Assembly: GCF_014695715.1 (NCBI RefSeq)
Contig: NZ_JACJOT010000016.1
Span: forward strand, 62,001 to 126,000
Direction: 5' to 3'
DNA length: 64,000 nt
Source: Microcoleus sp. FACHB-68
GTDB lineage: Bacteria > Cyanobacteriota > Cyanobacteriia > Cyanobacteriales > Oscillatoriaceae
Shown: piece by piece, positions 10,177-19,242 of the stretch
Position numbering within the stretch: position 1 is the first letter of the stretch
How the letters are laid out: each line of letters begins with the position of its first letter
The notes under the pieces: model-generated
Told to the model about the DNA's origin: nothing
Databases searched by the model: none
The model's input: only the letters and a program-made list of their open reading frames with translations
Program-made: the position numbers and the translations under genes

Positions 10177-10779
10177 ATGGGAATTAACCTTCAGAAAGGG
10201 CAACGCATCTCTCTTTCCAAAGAAGCACCAGGGTTAACCAAACTCATGTGTGGGCTGGGATGGGATGTGGCAAAACGCACGGGTGGTGGTTTGTTTGGAG
10301 CTTTCAGCAATACTCCAGACTACGATTTAGATGCTTCAGTCATCTGTTTAGATCAAAATGACAAAGTAAGAGATATAGCTAACATCGTTTACTTTGGCAA
10401 CCTATCCCACAAATCAGGAGCAATTACCCATCTGGGTGATAATCTAACAGGTGCAGGAGAAGGTGATGACGAGCAGATTATTATAGATTTAGCTAAGCTA
10501 CCAAAGGAGATTGTAAAACTGGTTTTTACGGTTAATATTTTTGAGTGTATTAAGCGCAAACAAGACTTTGCACAAGTAAAAAATGCTTTTGTCCGTCTAG
10601 TAAACAACTCTAACAATCAAGAACTTGCCAAGTATAATTTGTCAGGTGCTGAATACAAAGGAAAGACCGGGATGATCATGGCTGAAATTTACAATCACAA
10701 CAACGAGTGGAAAATGGCAGCCATTGGTAATGGTGTTAGCGTTAATGGGTTAGAGGAACTCGTGCAAGCCTATGCTTAA
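10177..10779 (+). CDS. TerD family protein (copy 2)
   Basis: TerD-domain protein of 200 residues. It keeps the LGWD strand, the DYDLDASVICLDQND motif and the acidic calcium-binding loop GDNLTGAGEGDDE, but is the most divergent of the four: about ten extra residues (RTGGGLFGAFSNTP) follow the LGWD motif and FMLG is replaced by ICLD. The insertion suggests a specialised partner or ligand rather than simple redundancy (inference). It starts 96 bp after copy 1 on the same strand. Confidence 0.9.
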   Translation: MGINLQKGQRISLSKEAPGLTKLMCGLGWDVAKRTGGGLFGAFSNTPDYDLDASVICLDQNDKVRDIANIVYFGNLSHKSGAITHLGDNLTGAGEGDDEQIIIDLAKLPKEIVKLVFTVNIFECIKRKQDFAQVKNAFVRLVNNSNNQELAKYNLSGAEYKGKTGMIMAEIYNHNNEWKMAAIGNGVSVNGLEELVQAYA

Positions 10780-10872
10780 CCATTCGTTAATTAGCTAGCC
10801 TGATAATTCTTGAGTAATTAAACTCAATCTCTACTCTGAATAAAAATCGTTTTGTACCAAGAGGTAGGAATC

Positions 10873-11445
10873 ATGTCAATTAACTTAAGCAAAGGCGAAA
10901 GAATCAATCTCTCAAAAGAAGCACCTAGCATGAAAAATGCGGGTATTGGTTTGGGATGGGATATCAACGCCACAGATACAGGTTCAGCTTTCGACTTAGA
11001 TGCTTCTGTATTTATGTTGGGCGCTAATGGAAAAATTCCTAACGACAAATACTTTGTGTTTTATAACAATTCAACATCCCCAGACGGTTCTGTGAAACAT
11101 CAGGGAGATAGCAGAACTGGTGAGGGTTCAGGGGATGATGAAACTGTTCAAATTGATTTAAGTAAAGTTGATGCCTCAGTTCAAGAAATAGTTTTTGTTG
11201 TGACTATCCATGAAGCAGATCAAAGAAAGCAAAACTTTGGGCAAGTGAGAAACTCCTACATCAGGATCTACGATAATGCAACAGAAAACCAAATTGCTAA
11301 GTATGAACTAGATGAAGATGCTTCGGCAGAAACAGCGATTGAATTTGGTAAGCTTTACAAAAAAGATGGTGAATGGAGATTCCAAGCTGTCGGCGCTGGT
11401 TATAAATCAGGTCTGCAAAGTTTTGTAGATAAATACGCTTCTTAG
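10873..11445 (+). CDS. TerD family protein (copy 3)
   Basis: Canonical TerD protein of 190 residues from the ATG at 10873, chosen over an upstream in-frame start because GAGGTAGGA precedes it directly and the protein then begins MSINLSKGERINLSKEAP like its relatives. Motifs: GLGWDINATDTG, FDLDASVFMLGANGK, GDSRTGEGSGDDE, and C-terminal EWRFQAVGAGYKSGLQSFVD. It is the closest in sequence to the TerD half of the next gene, suggesting those two arose from one duplication. A terminator-like hairpin follows. Confidence 0.93.
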   Translation: MSINLSKGERINLSKEAPSMKNAGIGLGWDINATDTGSAFDLDASVFMLGANGKIPNDKYFVFYNNSTSPDGSVKHQGDSRTGEGSGDDETVQIDLSKVDASVQEIVFVVTIHEADQRKQNFGQVRNSYIRIYDNATENQIAKYELDEDASAETAIEFGKLYKKDGEWRFQAVGAGYKSGLQSFVDKYAS

Positions 11446-11466
11446 AAGCTAGTTAAGGATTTAATC

Positions 11467-11504
11467 AAAAGGGGGATTTATTTATTATTGTCTCCCCTTT
11501 TTTT
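11467..11504 (+). terminator. Terminator within the ter cluster
   Basis: AAAAGGGG pairs with CCCCTTTT around an AT-rich loop and the right arm runs into seven T residues. It separates the three single-domain terD genes from the TerD-vWA and metalloprotease genes, so the latter may have their own promoter or depend on read-through. Confidence 0.75.
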
Positions 11505-11562
11505 AATACATACTTAACTTGACTACAAAAATTTACTGGTCAACATAAAGGAGCTATTAAAA

Positions 11563-12933
11563 ATGGAAATTGAATTATCTAAAGGTGGCAGATTTAATCT
11601 TTCTCAAGAGGTTCCACAGTTAAAAAAAGTTTCTATTGGCTTGGGCTGGCAGGTCAGTCAGAATGGAGAAAGTTATGATGTTGATGCTTCTGTGTTCATG
11701 TTAGGCGCAGATGGCAAAGTTCCTGATGAAAGATACTTTGTGTTTTACAACAACCTTCAATCCCTTGATGGTTCTTTAAGACACTCTGGAGATAATAGAA
11801 CCGGAGAAGGTAACGGAGATGATGAGACGATTTATGTTGATTTGCAAAAAATAAATCCTATTATTCAAGAAATAGTTTTTGTTGTTACAATTCATGAAGG
11901 ACAGGAAAAAAATCAAAATTTCAGCCAAATTAGAAACGCATTTATCAAGATTTACAACCCAGAAACAAAAAGGTCTTTGGCTCGGTACAATTTGAGAGAA
12001 GCTTTTTCTCAAGAGACAGCTTTGGAATTTGGAAGATTGTATAAAAAAGATGATGACTGGAGATTTCAAGCCGTTGGAGAAGGTTATAATGCTGGATTAC
12101 AAAGTTTTGTAGATAAGTATATTGTCGAAACTAACCCGAAAGAAAAGAAAGTAGAGCCTAAAGTAGAAATTCCAGTAATTGTTCCTCTTCAAAATAGTCC
12201 ATCGCAGCCTATCGATATTACAAAAAAAGCAAATATTAGTTTGTTAAAAACAAAAGTAGATATTGTTCTTACCAAAAAAGGTATTACTAATGTCGTAGCA
12301 CGCGTTGCTTTGGTTTTAGATATTTCTGGCTCTATGCTCCAACAGTATACTTCTGGGGCAGTACAGGCCTTTCTTGAAAGAATAGTTCCTGTTGCTAGTA
12401 GGTTAGATAATGATGGAAAATTAGACGTTTGGTTTTTTGGTTCAACATTCAAAAGAACAAAATCAGTCCATGAGACAAATGTTGATGGTTACGTTCAAGA
12501 AGAATGTGGAGAAAAAAAGAGAAGTTTCCTGATTTTGAAAACCCCTTCTCTGATGAAAGAACTAGGTTTTGGAAACAATGAAGCTCGTGTAATCCAAGAT
12601 GTAATCAAGAAATACACTCAAGAAATGCCTGATAAACTGCCTACGTTTATTGTATTTCTTAGTGATGGAGGCGTTACTGATGAACAAGGGATTACAAAAG
12701 CTGTGGTTGATGCAGCAAAATATCCTATATTCTGGCAATTTGTTGGCTTAGCTGGTTCTAATTATGGAATTTTGGAAAGATTAGACACGATGGGTGGTCG
12801 GATTGTTGATAACGCCGACTTTTTTCAGGTAGATGATTTAGGAAAAATTACTGATGAGCAATTGTATGAAAGACTGCTGAATGAATTTCCGGGTTGGATT
12901 AAACAGGCAAGAGCGAAAGGGATATTAAACTAG
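11563..12933 (+). CDS. TerD-vWA fusion protein (TerF-like)
   Basis: A 456-residue two-domain protein. Residues 1-187 form a TerD domain (GLGWQVSQNG, YDVDASVFMLGADG, GDNRTGEGNGDDE). A Lys/Pro-rich linker runs to about 225. Residues 240-450 are a von Willebrand A domain with a complete MIDAS start DISGS (Asp253, Ser255, Ser257) and the later FIVFLSDGGVTDE strand (Asp368). This matches the TerF arrangement of ter stress systems, in which vWA domains bind divalent metal and protein partners. AT-rich codon use is marked. A good AGGAG-type site (AAAGGAGC) lies upstream of the ATG. Confidence 0.92.
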   Translation: MEIELSKGGRFNLSQEVPQLKKVSIGLGWQVSQNGESYDVDASVFMLGADGKVPDERYFVFYNNLQSLDGSLRHSGDNRTGEGNGDDETIYVDLQKINPIIQEIVFVVTIHEGQEKNQNFSQIRNAFIKIYNPETKRSLARYNLREAFSQETALEFGRLYKKDDDWRFQAVGEGYNAGLQSFVDKYIVETNPKEKKVEPKVEIPVIVPLQNSPSQPIDITKKANISLLKTKVDIVLTKKGITNVVARVALVLDISGSMLQQYTSGAVQAFLERIVPVASRLDNDGKLDVWFFGSTFKRTKSVHETNVDGYVQEECGEKKRSFLILKTPSLMKELGFGNNEARVIQDVIKKYTQEMPDKLPTFIVFLSDGGVTDEQGITKAVVDAAKYPIFWQFVGLAGSNYGILERLDTMGGRIVDNADFFQVDDLGKITDEQLYERLLNEFPGWIKQARAKGILN

Positions 12934-12997
12934 AAGTTACGCGATTTTTGTAAAATTAGAAAAAAAATATTACCCTAAAAATTTTTATTATAAATCA

Positions 12998-13699
12998 ATG
13001 TCTTTGTATGATCGCCTTGATTTTACCAGACCCACTCGTAAACTTAAAGTTCCTATTTGGGAACGCATAAACCTGACTAGACCCCCCAAACCCCGCTGTC
13101 AGGGATGTCGTTCGCGCATCCAATCTCATTGGGAGTTTTGTCCTTCTTGTGGGCGAACTGTTGTAGAAAAGGATAGCGATCGCCGTTGCATTTGGGTAGA
13201 TATCTCTGGAATGGATGTTACCGAGGAAAATAGAGAAGCAATCGCAACTATTCTTATTGATGCCTTTTCTAAAATATATGGGGCCTTTAGAAGCGTCAAA
13301 GTATTTTTGACGTCAGATAAGCCTGATCCCCTAGAGTGGGGAGAGGACTTTACTCACGTGTATGTATTTGCTGACAACCAGCCAGTTGACTATCTGGGAG
13401 TGGCTACTTTTCAATTAGGAATGGTTACAGCCCGTGCTATTGTTCGCATTGACCAAATATTTAATGCGTCTTACAATGCTAGTCTTAATGCTAATCAATT
13501 GTCCAATTTAATTGCGAATACTATCACCCATGAAATCGGGCATACATTAGGACTCGATCACTCGGCGCTACAAACGGATGTTATGTATGATGGACTCGAT
13601 CATACAATCCATAGTCTAATGCCTCCTTCATTTCACGCTTCGCAAATCAACTCGATGAATAATGCCATCTCTAGGCAAACTACCAAAAGACGTTTTTAG
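12998..13699 (+). CDS. Zinc-ribbon / metzincin-like metalloprotease of the ter cluster
   Basis: A 233-residue protein that combines three visible parts. Residues 4-29 contain a nine-residue motif twice (YDRLDFTRP and WERINLTRP). A zinc ribbon follows with Cys34, Cys37, Cys48 and Cys51. Residues 65-205 resemble a matrixin-like zinc protease with the motif HEIGHTLGLDH (His178, Glu179, His182, His188) and a possible Met-turn DVMYDG. There is no signal peptide, so it is probably cytosolic, unlike most metzincins. It lies 64 bp after the TerD-vWA gene on the same strand and likely works with it. The substrate is unknown. Confidence 0.82.
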   Translation: MSLYDRLDFTRPTRKLKVPIWERINLTRPPKPRCQGCRSRIQSHWEFCPSCGRTVVEKDSDRRCIWVDISGMDVTEENREAIATILIDAFSKIYGAFRSVKVFLTSDKPDPLEWGEDFTHVYVFADNQPVDYLGVATFQLGMVTARAIVRIDQIFNASYNASLNANQLSNLIANTITHEIGHTLGLDHSALQTDVMYDGLDHTIHSLMPPSFHASQINSMNNAISRQTTKRRF

Positions 13700-14194
13700 C
13701 ATACAAGCGAGTGGGCACAAGAACAACAGGTATTTCTAACTTTATGCCGGCCCCTAATTCAAAAACCCTATTTCTACCCGAATTCCCTTTGATAAAGGAT
13801 TGCTAAGAAATGCTTGATAAAAGAACTTAACCTTCTATCATAATCACTTATTTATATTATTTTTTAAACTATAATTAAATCTTAACTATTAAGAAACTCT
13901 ATGGTATCCATTATTTTTTAGAGGCGTTCCGAAGGAACTTCATCATACTTATGGAATACTCCTGCCGATTTTAAAGATTGAGTAAAAATCGCTGTAAACC
14001 CTGGTAGAGCAAGCCTGGTGGGAATTAGGATAGTCCTGTGTAGATCAGCGAGATATATTTCACAGATATAGGCAAAGGCTTGAGTCGGATTTTAGAGATT
14101 TAAGTAATTGCTTAGGAACGGGATACCTCCCAAATATGGCTCCGATCTATTTACACACCGGCTACAACGGGAACTATGTATGGGGGGAACTTAT
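13700..14194. other. Intergenic region before PEP-CTERM gene
   Basis: About 495 bp, AT-rich in the first half. No gene or convincing RNA structure was recognised. GGGGGG lies just before the downstream ATG. Confidence 0.45.
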
Positions 14195-15034
14195 ATGAAC
14201 TTTCATTCCGCATTAAAAGGTATTTACTTAGCGATAGGTTTAGTTATCGCGGCTTCCACGACTGCTCAAGCAGCTAGTTTTACAACCAACTTTACGGCAG
14301 TTGATGGAGCCGAAGGTGATATTTGGTTAAATTCTATTACACAAAATCAAACTACGATTGATCGGTTTTTACTGGTTAACGAGGCAAAAATTCTCTCGAA
14401 TACACCGATCACAAATAAGCAATCAGGAGATACGAGCAACCCAGAAATAGCCGGCACAAACAACAACACAGGTGGAGCAAGCACAGATAAAGGTGATAAA
14501 GCCAATGCGCCGATGCCGACATCTGGAATGAACGATCCAACCGGCGCAGAAGTTGCCGCTTATCTGGGAAACCGCAATCTCAACAATATTATTGACACTG
14601 AGGAGACAGGTTCTTTTAGGATGAACCTTTTCTTTAATAAAATTGTTCGTGCGGATAAATCGGGATTAGATAACCTGTTTTTCTGGGAACGAGGAAAGAA
14701 TAGCGATTTAGGCGTTCAAGCAATTGATACATCCGGCAAGTTAATCGGGAATTTTGTCAAGCTCAATCGGGCAGATCAAACGCTGGTAGACTATAGCATT
14801 GATACATTGGAAATTAGTGCAGCTCACATTGTCGGAAGTTGGGGGCTGAGCTTGCAACAGCTTGGGGTGACTTCTTTGAATGGGATTCGGCTGACAGCAG
14901 ATAGCAGCTATAATGGGCCAGATTTTAAATTAGTCGCTAGACAAGTTCCTGAACCGGCTTCTATGGTTGGTTTAGGTGCGGTTGCCGGGATGATGCTGAT
15001 TTCTCGCCGGCGTCAGGTGAGTAAGCACAGCTAA
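14195..15034 (+). CDS. PEP-CTERM sorting-signal protein 1
   Basis: Exported protein of 279 residues. An N-terminal signal peptide (LAIGLVIAASTTAQAA) and a C-terminal tripartite PEP-CTERM tail (VPEPASMVGLGAVAGMML then SRRRQ) mark it as an exosortase substrate, a class tied to exopolysaccharide-producing bacteria. The body is rich in Asn, Thr and Gly (TNKQSGDTSNPEIAGTNNNT) and looks like a surface or matrix protein. The ATG at 14195 is chosen because a G-rich ribosome site precedes it and the signal peptide starts there; the frame is open 29 codons further. No exosortase gene is present in this window. Confidence 0.88.
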   Translation: MNFHSALKGIYLAIGLVIAASTTAQAASFTTNFTAVDGAEGDIWLNSITQNQTTIDRFLLVNEAKILSNTPITNKQSGDTSNPEIAGTNNNTGGASTDKGDKANAPMPTSGMNDPTGAEVAAYLGNRNLNNIIDTEETGSFRMNLFFNKIVRADKSGLDNLFFWERGKNSDLGVQAIDTSGKLIGNFVKLNRADQTLVDYSIDTLEISAAHIVGSWGLSLQQLGVTSLNGIRLTADSSYNGPDFKLVARQVPEPASMVGLGAVAGMMLISRRRQVSKHS

Positions 15035-15143
15035 TTGATGGGCAGGAAGCGGGGAGGATTTGGGGATTGGGGGTTTTGAAAGGCACTGTTAATTACAGCA
15101 AAAACTGCGAAAAGAGTGCCGGCATGGGGAAAATTTAAACGGA

Positions 15144-15842
15144 TTAATTGTGGATTTCATCCAATTTGGCACGCACTGCTTGGATATCTTGCCACATTAG
15201 CCATTTAGGGCTGCCTTGTTCACGCGAAGGATTCCGCAGCAGATAAGCCGGGTGAAAAATGGGCATACACAGTCGCGACTCCCATTCAAGCCAAGTGCCG
15301 CGAATTTTAGTAATTCCTCGCTTATCGCCGGTTACACCTTTGACAGCAGTTGCGCCGGTGAGCAGAATAATTTTTGGGTTTACCAGACGAATTTGTTCGA
15401 GCAGGTATGGCTTGCAAGCGGCTATTTCTGCCGGCGTAGGCACACGGTTATCCGGAGGCCGGCATTTTACCATATTGCAAATATAAATATCTCGTTCTGT
15501 CTCCAAGCCCACAGAAGCAAGTATTTTATCTAACAACTGACCAGATTTGCCCACAAACGGCAAGCCGGTTTCGTCTTCGTTTTGCCCCGGCGCTTCTCCG
15601 ATAATCATAATCGGCGCTTGCAAATTGCCACGTCCAACGACTGCGTGGGTGCGAGTCTTTCCCAAATCGCAGCGGTAACACTCATTACAGTGTTTCGCCA
15701 GGGGTGCCATTGTTGGATAAGTACCTGGGGGAACGGGAATTTTGGCGCTTGTGGGAATTAAGTCTTGCTGGAAAAACCCAGACGCACCGGCTTCGCCATC
15801 GGGTGATAGATCGAACAGGTTGAGCTGGTCTTCGTTGGACAT
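15144..15842 (-). CDS. Uracil-DNA glycosylase, family 4 (Fe-S)
   Basis: DNA repair enzyme that removes uracil from DNA. The 232-residue protein shows the family-4 signature GEAPGQNEDE (residues 82-91), the HPAYLLRNP motif near the C-terminus, and four cysteines spaced as the 4Fe-4S ligands (Cys55 and Cys58 as CxxC, Cys127 in KCRPP, Cys143 in ACKPYL). The N-terminal 45 residues are a variable extension with a short QLNLFDL stretch that resembles a clamp-binding peptide; that role is an inference. It stands alone on the minus strand, divergent from the phosphoribosyltransferase gene. Confidence 0.93.
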   Translation of the reverse strand: MSNEDQLNLFDLSPDGEAGASGFFQQDLIPTSAKIPVPPGTYPTMAPLAKHCNECYRCDLGKTRTHAVVGRGNLQAPIMIIGEAPGQNEDETGLPFVGKSGQLLDKILASVGLETERDIYICNMVKCRPPDNRVPTPAEIAACKPYLLEQIRLVNPKIILLTGATAVKGVTGDKRGITKIRGTWLEWESRLCMPIFHPAYLLRNPSREQGSPKWLMWQDIQAVRAKLDEIHN

Positions 15843-15973
15843 GGCGCTGGAGAATTTTACTTTTAGACTCTAAATTCTAGATGAATTAGGATGCTAGAGC
15901 ATCTGCCGGTCGAAGTGCAGGGCGAAAATCAGCGAATATAGAGGCAAGAGTTGCCGTGTGGCTGGAGGGATCA

Positions 15974-16648
15974 ATGTCACCTTCCCCATTGTTTTGCAAT
16001 CGTGTTGATGCCGGCGAAAAGCTGGCACAGCTGGTTGTTTCTCAATTAAATAATGCTGAAATGGGGGCTAAAACGATTGTTTACGCCCTACCGAGAGGCG
16101 GGTTGCCGGTGGCTGCGCCGATAGCGCGTCTCCTCAAGTGCCCGTTAGATGTTATTTTGGCCAAAAAAATTACCCTGCCAGAAAATCCAGAACTGGCCAT
16201 CGGGGCTGTCACAGCAGATGGCCATGTACTTTGGTCAGCCCAACGTGGCATCCGCCGGCTAGACTTTAAGCTGCGAGAAACTGCACTGCTTCAGGCTCAA
16301 ACAAAAGCCCAAGATCAGCTAGCCGATCTCGCCCCCGCACAGCCTGGGGTGAGTGCGCAGGGTGCAATTGCAATTTTAGTTGACGACGGCATTGCCACCG
16401 GCATGACGATGGCAACAGCAGCTCAAGCTTTGAGAACACAACAACCGGCAGCAATTTGGATCTGTGCGCCGGTAGCGCCACCAGATTTACTGGAATCTCT
16501 GCACGAATGGGGAGATCACGTCATTCTATTCGCGACACCTCAGCCGTTTCTGAGTGTCAGCCGGTTTTATGCTGAGTTTCCCCAAGTTGAAATGGCAGAA
16601 GCCTTGATTTGTCTGCAACAGCACAACGCTTGGCTGTCAGATCTCTAA
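15974..16648 (+). CDS. Phosphoribosyltransferase family protein
   Basis: PRTase-fold protein of 224 residues. The PRPP-binding loop is clear (AILVDDGIATGMT) and an early ALPRGGLPVAAPIA segment is typical of the stand-alone phosphoribosyltransferases found near stress and hydrolase genes. The substrate cannot be told; it is not a recognisable Apt, Upp or PyrE. The ATG at 15974 is supported by GGAGGGA about 5 bases upstream; the frame is open six codons further. Cytosolic. Confidence 0.87.
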   Translation: MSPSPLFCNRVDAGEKLAQLVVSQLNNAEMGAKTIVYALPRGGLPVAAPIARLLKCPLDVILAKKITLPENPELAIGAVTADGHVLWSAQRGIRRLDFKLRETALLQAQTKAQDQLADLAPAQPGVSAQGAIAILVDDGIATGMTMATAAQALRTQQPAAIWICAPVAPPDLLESLHEWGDHVILFATPQPFLSVSRFYAEFPQVEMAEALICLQQHNAWLSDL

Positions 16649-16835
16649 ACGTTAGGGCAAAGCATTTGGTACAACCAGTTATAAATCGTACTAAAGATTG
16701 ATTACCCAAAGGCTTTGCCGCTACATAATTGGGAGGCTCCCATGCGGAAGCTAGAATGAAGAATAAAAAAGTGGTTTGTCTGGGGTGCTTTCCAGATGAC
16801 CTAATTTTTAAATGCCGTTAGCTGATAATTGATCA

Positions 16836-17132
16836 ATGAGACTGTGGCAATTTTGGTGTCAGACTTTAATTTTATCGAGCCAGCAGAATCCACCTCGGTT
16901 TGTTGAGATGGTCATGTTAATGTTGGCAATGGCTTTGCTCTTATTCTGGGGCATGACCGATAGCTGGCCATTCCTGGTGTTGAGTTTGAGCTATGTAACC
17001 GGCTCATCTGTTTCAATTTTAATTAGGCAGACAGTTACGCCTTCCCCCTATCCCCAAGTGGTTCAATGGACAGCACTTCTGCTGTTAATTATGAGCCTGT
17101 ATAGTATTGTTGACTTAGCCGGCCATTTGTAA
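16836..17132 (+). CDS. Small membrane protein of unknown function
   Basis: A 98-residue protein with two or three predicted membrane segments (VMLMLAMALLLFWGM, FLVLSLSYVTGSSVSIL, ALLLLIMSLYSIVDLAG). I do not recognise a family. Support comes from the ATG start, strong hydrophobic patterning and the absence of any competing gene. Its direction matches the genes on both sides. Confidence 0.6.
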   Translation: MRLWQFWCQTLILSSQQNPPRFVEMVMLMLAMALLLFWGMTDSWPFLVLSLSYVTGSSVSILIRQTVTPSPYPQVVQWTALLLLIMSLYSIVDLAGHL

Positions 17133-17246
17133 TCAGCTAGCACTTGACTTGGGCTAAGTAAAGCTTGTGATTTAAATGCCGCAGCTAGAAAGCCGAAATT
17201 TCTGTGAAACTAAATGACAAATTAGAAAAGTTTTTTTATCCTACTC

Positions 17247-17780
17247 ATGCTTGATCAAACTCTGCCGGCAGTTCTTGTAAACATTTTAGAAAATGACCGC
17301 GAACCGGAGGAAGTTTTTTCCGCTTTAATGCCGGCTTTAGGCGAAGTGTTGCAAAGTGATCGTTGCTTTCTCTATTTGCGCGATCCTCACACACGTGTCG
17401 GTAAAGTTTCTTACTGCTGGTGTCGTAGTCCAGAATTTCCCGAAATCTTCGATGCTGATTGGAAACCCGAACCCGAATCTTTAGCAAAAGAAGATCCTTT
17501 ATTTGCGGCGGCGTTGCGAACCGAACCTTCAATTTTTGTTGAGGATGTGGAAACCGCAAGTCCAGCTGTTGTTAACAAAGCTTTTGAACACAAAACCTTT
17601 GGACATAGAGCGTTAATTCACGCTCACTTATGCTTTGAGGGTCAATTGTGGGGAATTTTACAACCTTGTGTATTTAATCAGCCACGAGTGTGGAATGATT
17701 TTGACCGATTTGTAATTTCCCAAGTAACAGAAAAAATTACACCGCTTGCTGTTGCTTATATGAAGTCGGCTAAAATTTGA
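17247..17780 (+). CDS. GAF domain protein
   Basis: A single-GAF protein of 177 residues. The domain spans about residues 15-165 with the typical FSALMPALGEVLQSDRCFLYLRD opening, shortened here to the core LGEVLQSDRCFLYL, and the LCFEGQLWGILQP sheet strand. Cys residues in VSYCWCRS and AHLCFEG are present but no bilin-binding Cys-His context is evident, so I do not call it a phytochrome-type sensor. No output domain is attached; it may act as a stand-alone ligand or redox sensor (inference). Confidence 0.82.
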   Translation: MLDQTLPAVLVNILENDREPEEVFSALMPALGEVLQSDRCFLYLRDPHTRVGKVSYCWCRSPEFPEIFDADWKPEPESLAKEDPLFAAALRTEPSIFVEDVETASPAVVNKAFEHKTFGHRALIHAHLCFEGQLWGILQPCVFNQPRVWNDFDRFVISQVTEKITPLAVAYMKSAKI

Positions 17781-17796
17781 GCGATAAAATGTATTT

Positions 17797-18183
17797 TTAA
17801 ATCGGGGAAAATTTTACAGATTCGTGAAGAATTAAACGATTTCCAACGGGATCGTAAGCGTAAATTTCTCTGCCGTGGGAAGCCGTTAAAATGTCTCCAG
17901 CCGGCGGATATCCCAAAGCGGATAAATGAGAAATTGTTGCTTCTAAGTCATTAACTTCTAAACACAAACTAAAACAACTGTTATAAGTATTGACAAATTC
18001 TGAAAAGTGTGATTCTTTCGGTTTAAAAATCCCCAATCGCAATCCCGGAAGTTGAAACTCGGCGTATACATTCGGAATGTAGGGGTGTGGTGCTTGAGCA
18101 AGTAATTGCCGGTAAAATTGCACTAACGTTTCTAAACTGGGAGTGGCAAGGGTAACGAGCGCACTCTGACATTGAAAATCCAT
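17797..18183 (-). CDS. VOC (glyoxalase/bleomycin resistance) family protein
   Basis: Small 128-residue protein with the beta-alpha-beta-beta-beta fold pattern of vicinal-oxygen-chelate proteins: ATPSLETLVQFYRQLLAQ near the start and the closing strand IYAYDPVGNRLILHE. The specific reaction is not predictable. It converges on the GAF gene with a 16-bp gap. Confidence 0.83.
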   Translation of the reverse strand: MDFQCQSALVTLATPSLETLVQFYRQLLAQAPHPYIPNVYAEFQLPGLRLGIFKPKESHFSEFVNTYNSCFSLCLEVNDLEATISHLSALGYPPAGDILTASHGREIYAYDPVGNRLILHESVKFSPI

Positions 18184-18289
18184 CAGCTAACGCGGACTTC
18201 GCTGAAAATTTGAGTGTTTAAATTGTTATTTGTGCTTTGTCATTTGCCTTGATAACGACAAATAACAAAGTACAAAAACAATCTAACTT

Positions 18290-19009
18290 TTAAAGTTTAA
18301 ACTCGCTAGAACCATTAGGGGGAGCCGCTACGGTGTTTTTAGCTTGAGCACGCTGTTCCCGTTTTTTCCGATCCGCGCTAAGGACATCCGCCAGGACAAT
18401 CCGTGCCTGGGCCATTTTTTCCAAATTACTGCGGTACAGTTCTAAATCTTTCTGTAATTTGTCTGCCGGCAGATGTAGGGCGTCACAGATTTTTTGCTGT
18501 GCCTCAACCCGCTGTTTGTCGTCTTTCACCAAATCTGGGCTAGCCAGTTCTAGGAGGGTGAATAACCCAATAGCAAATAGACGGCTGTACTTAAAGTGGG
18601 AATTGTGGGCGATCCCTTGCAGATGCTCTTGTAAGTCACCTGCTTCTGCCGGCATCGATGATTGACTCAACCAAGCCACTAATTCACTTGGCGACAGGCG
18701 AGAAGTGAATTCTTGTAAGCGCTGGGCGTCGTGTTGATATCTTTGCGGATCGTCTTCTAAGGCTTGACAGATGGCATTAAAAATGGAGGGTTTGTCTTGT
18801 TCGGGTATGTACCCTTGCATGAATCGGTCAAAGGATGAAACAACGCCGAGGGCGTAGATGGGATCATAGCGAAAGTCTACATTGACGGAAAGCAAGTGCA
18901 TTTCCACCATGAGTTCTTCAACCACCCGACGATAAATTGAGTTGATCGGACGGGTGTGAAGATTGTAGAAAGATCGCTTGGTATCTGAAACAGTGCGAAC
19001 GTTATTCAC
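18290..19009 (-). CDS. thf1: Thf1/Psb29 photosystem II biogenesis protein
   Basis: Thylakoid-associated protein of 239 residues needed for photosystem II assembly and repair; in cyanobacteria and plants it works with FtsH proteases. I recognise the conserved core TRPINSIYRRVVEELMVEMH, SVNVDFRYDPIYALGVV and HNSHFKYSRLFAIGLF. The C-terminal third is a charged coiled coil (QKDLELYRSNLEKMAQA). The GTG at 19009 is preferred because the protein then begins NNVRTVSDTKR as in relatives; a TTG two codons earlier is the alternative. Confidence 0.93.
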   Translation of the reverse strand: MNNVRTVSDTKRSFYNLHTRPINSIYRRVVEELMVEMHLLSVNVDFRYDPIYALGVVSSFDRFMQGYIPEQDKPSIFNAICQALEDDPQRYQHDAQRLQEFTSRLSPSELVAWLSQSSMPAEAGDLQEHLQGIAHNSHFKYSRLFAIGLFTLLELASPDLVKDDKQRVEAQQKICDALHLPADKLQKDLELYRSNLEKMAQARIVLADVLSADRKKREQRAQAKNTVAAPPNGSSEFKL

Positions 19010-19242
19010 AGACAAACTTAAAGGGCAACTTAACTATTATTGTCTCGCGCTTGTGACACGTTTGCCAAGGCAGGCTGTAGCAATGCGGAATGCCGATCCT
19101 TTGTTGCTGGTGGTTGCAGGGCAATATGGCAGCCAGAACGAACGATTGAATGCGATATTGCTATTACATTCGCCTTGGTATAAATTCGTGCTGAATGGTG
19201 GCTAATGGCTGCCATGCGATGTTCGGTTATTTCACCCCATTT

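Noticed and set aside
13980-14180. Riboswitch upstream of PEP-CTERM gene 1
   Set aside because: The segment has GC-rich patches, but I could not match it to cyclic-di-GMP, cobalamin or other riboswitch cores.
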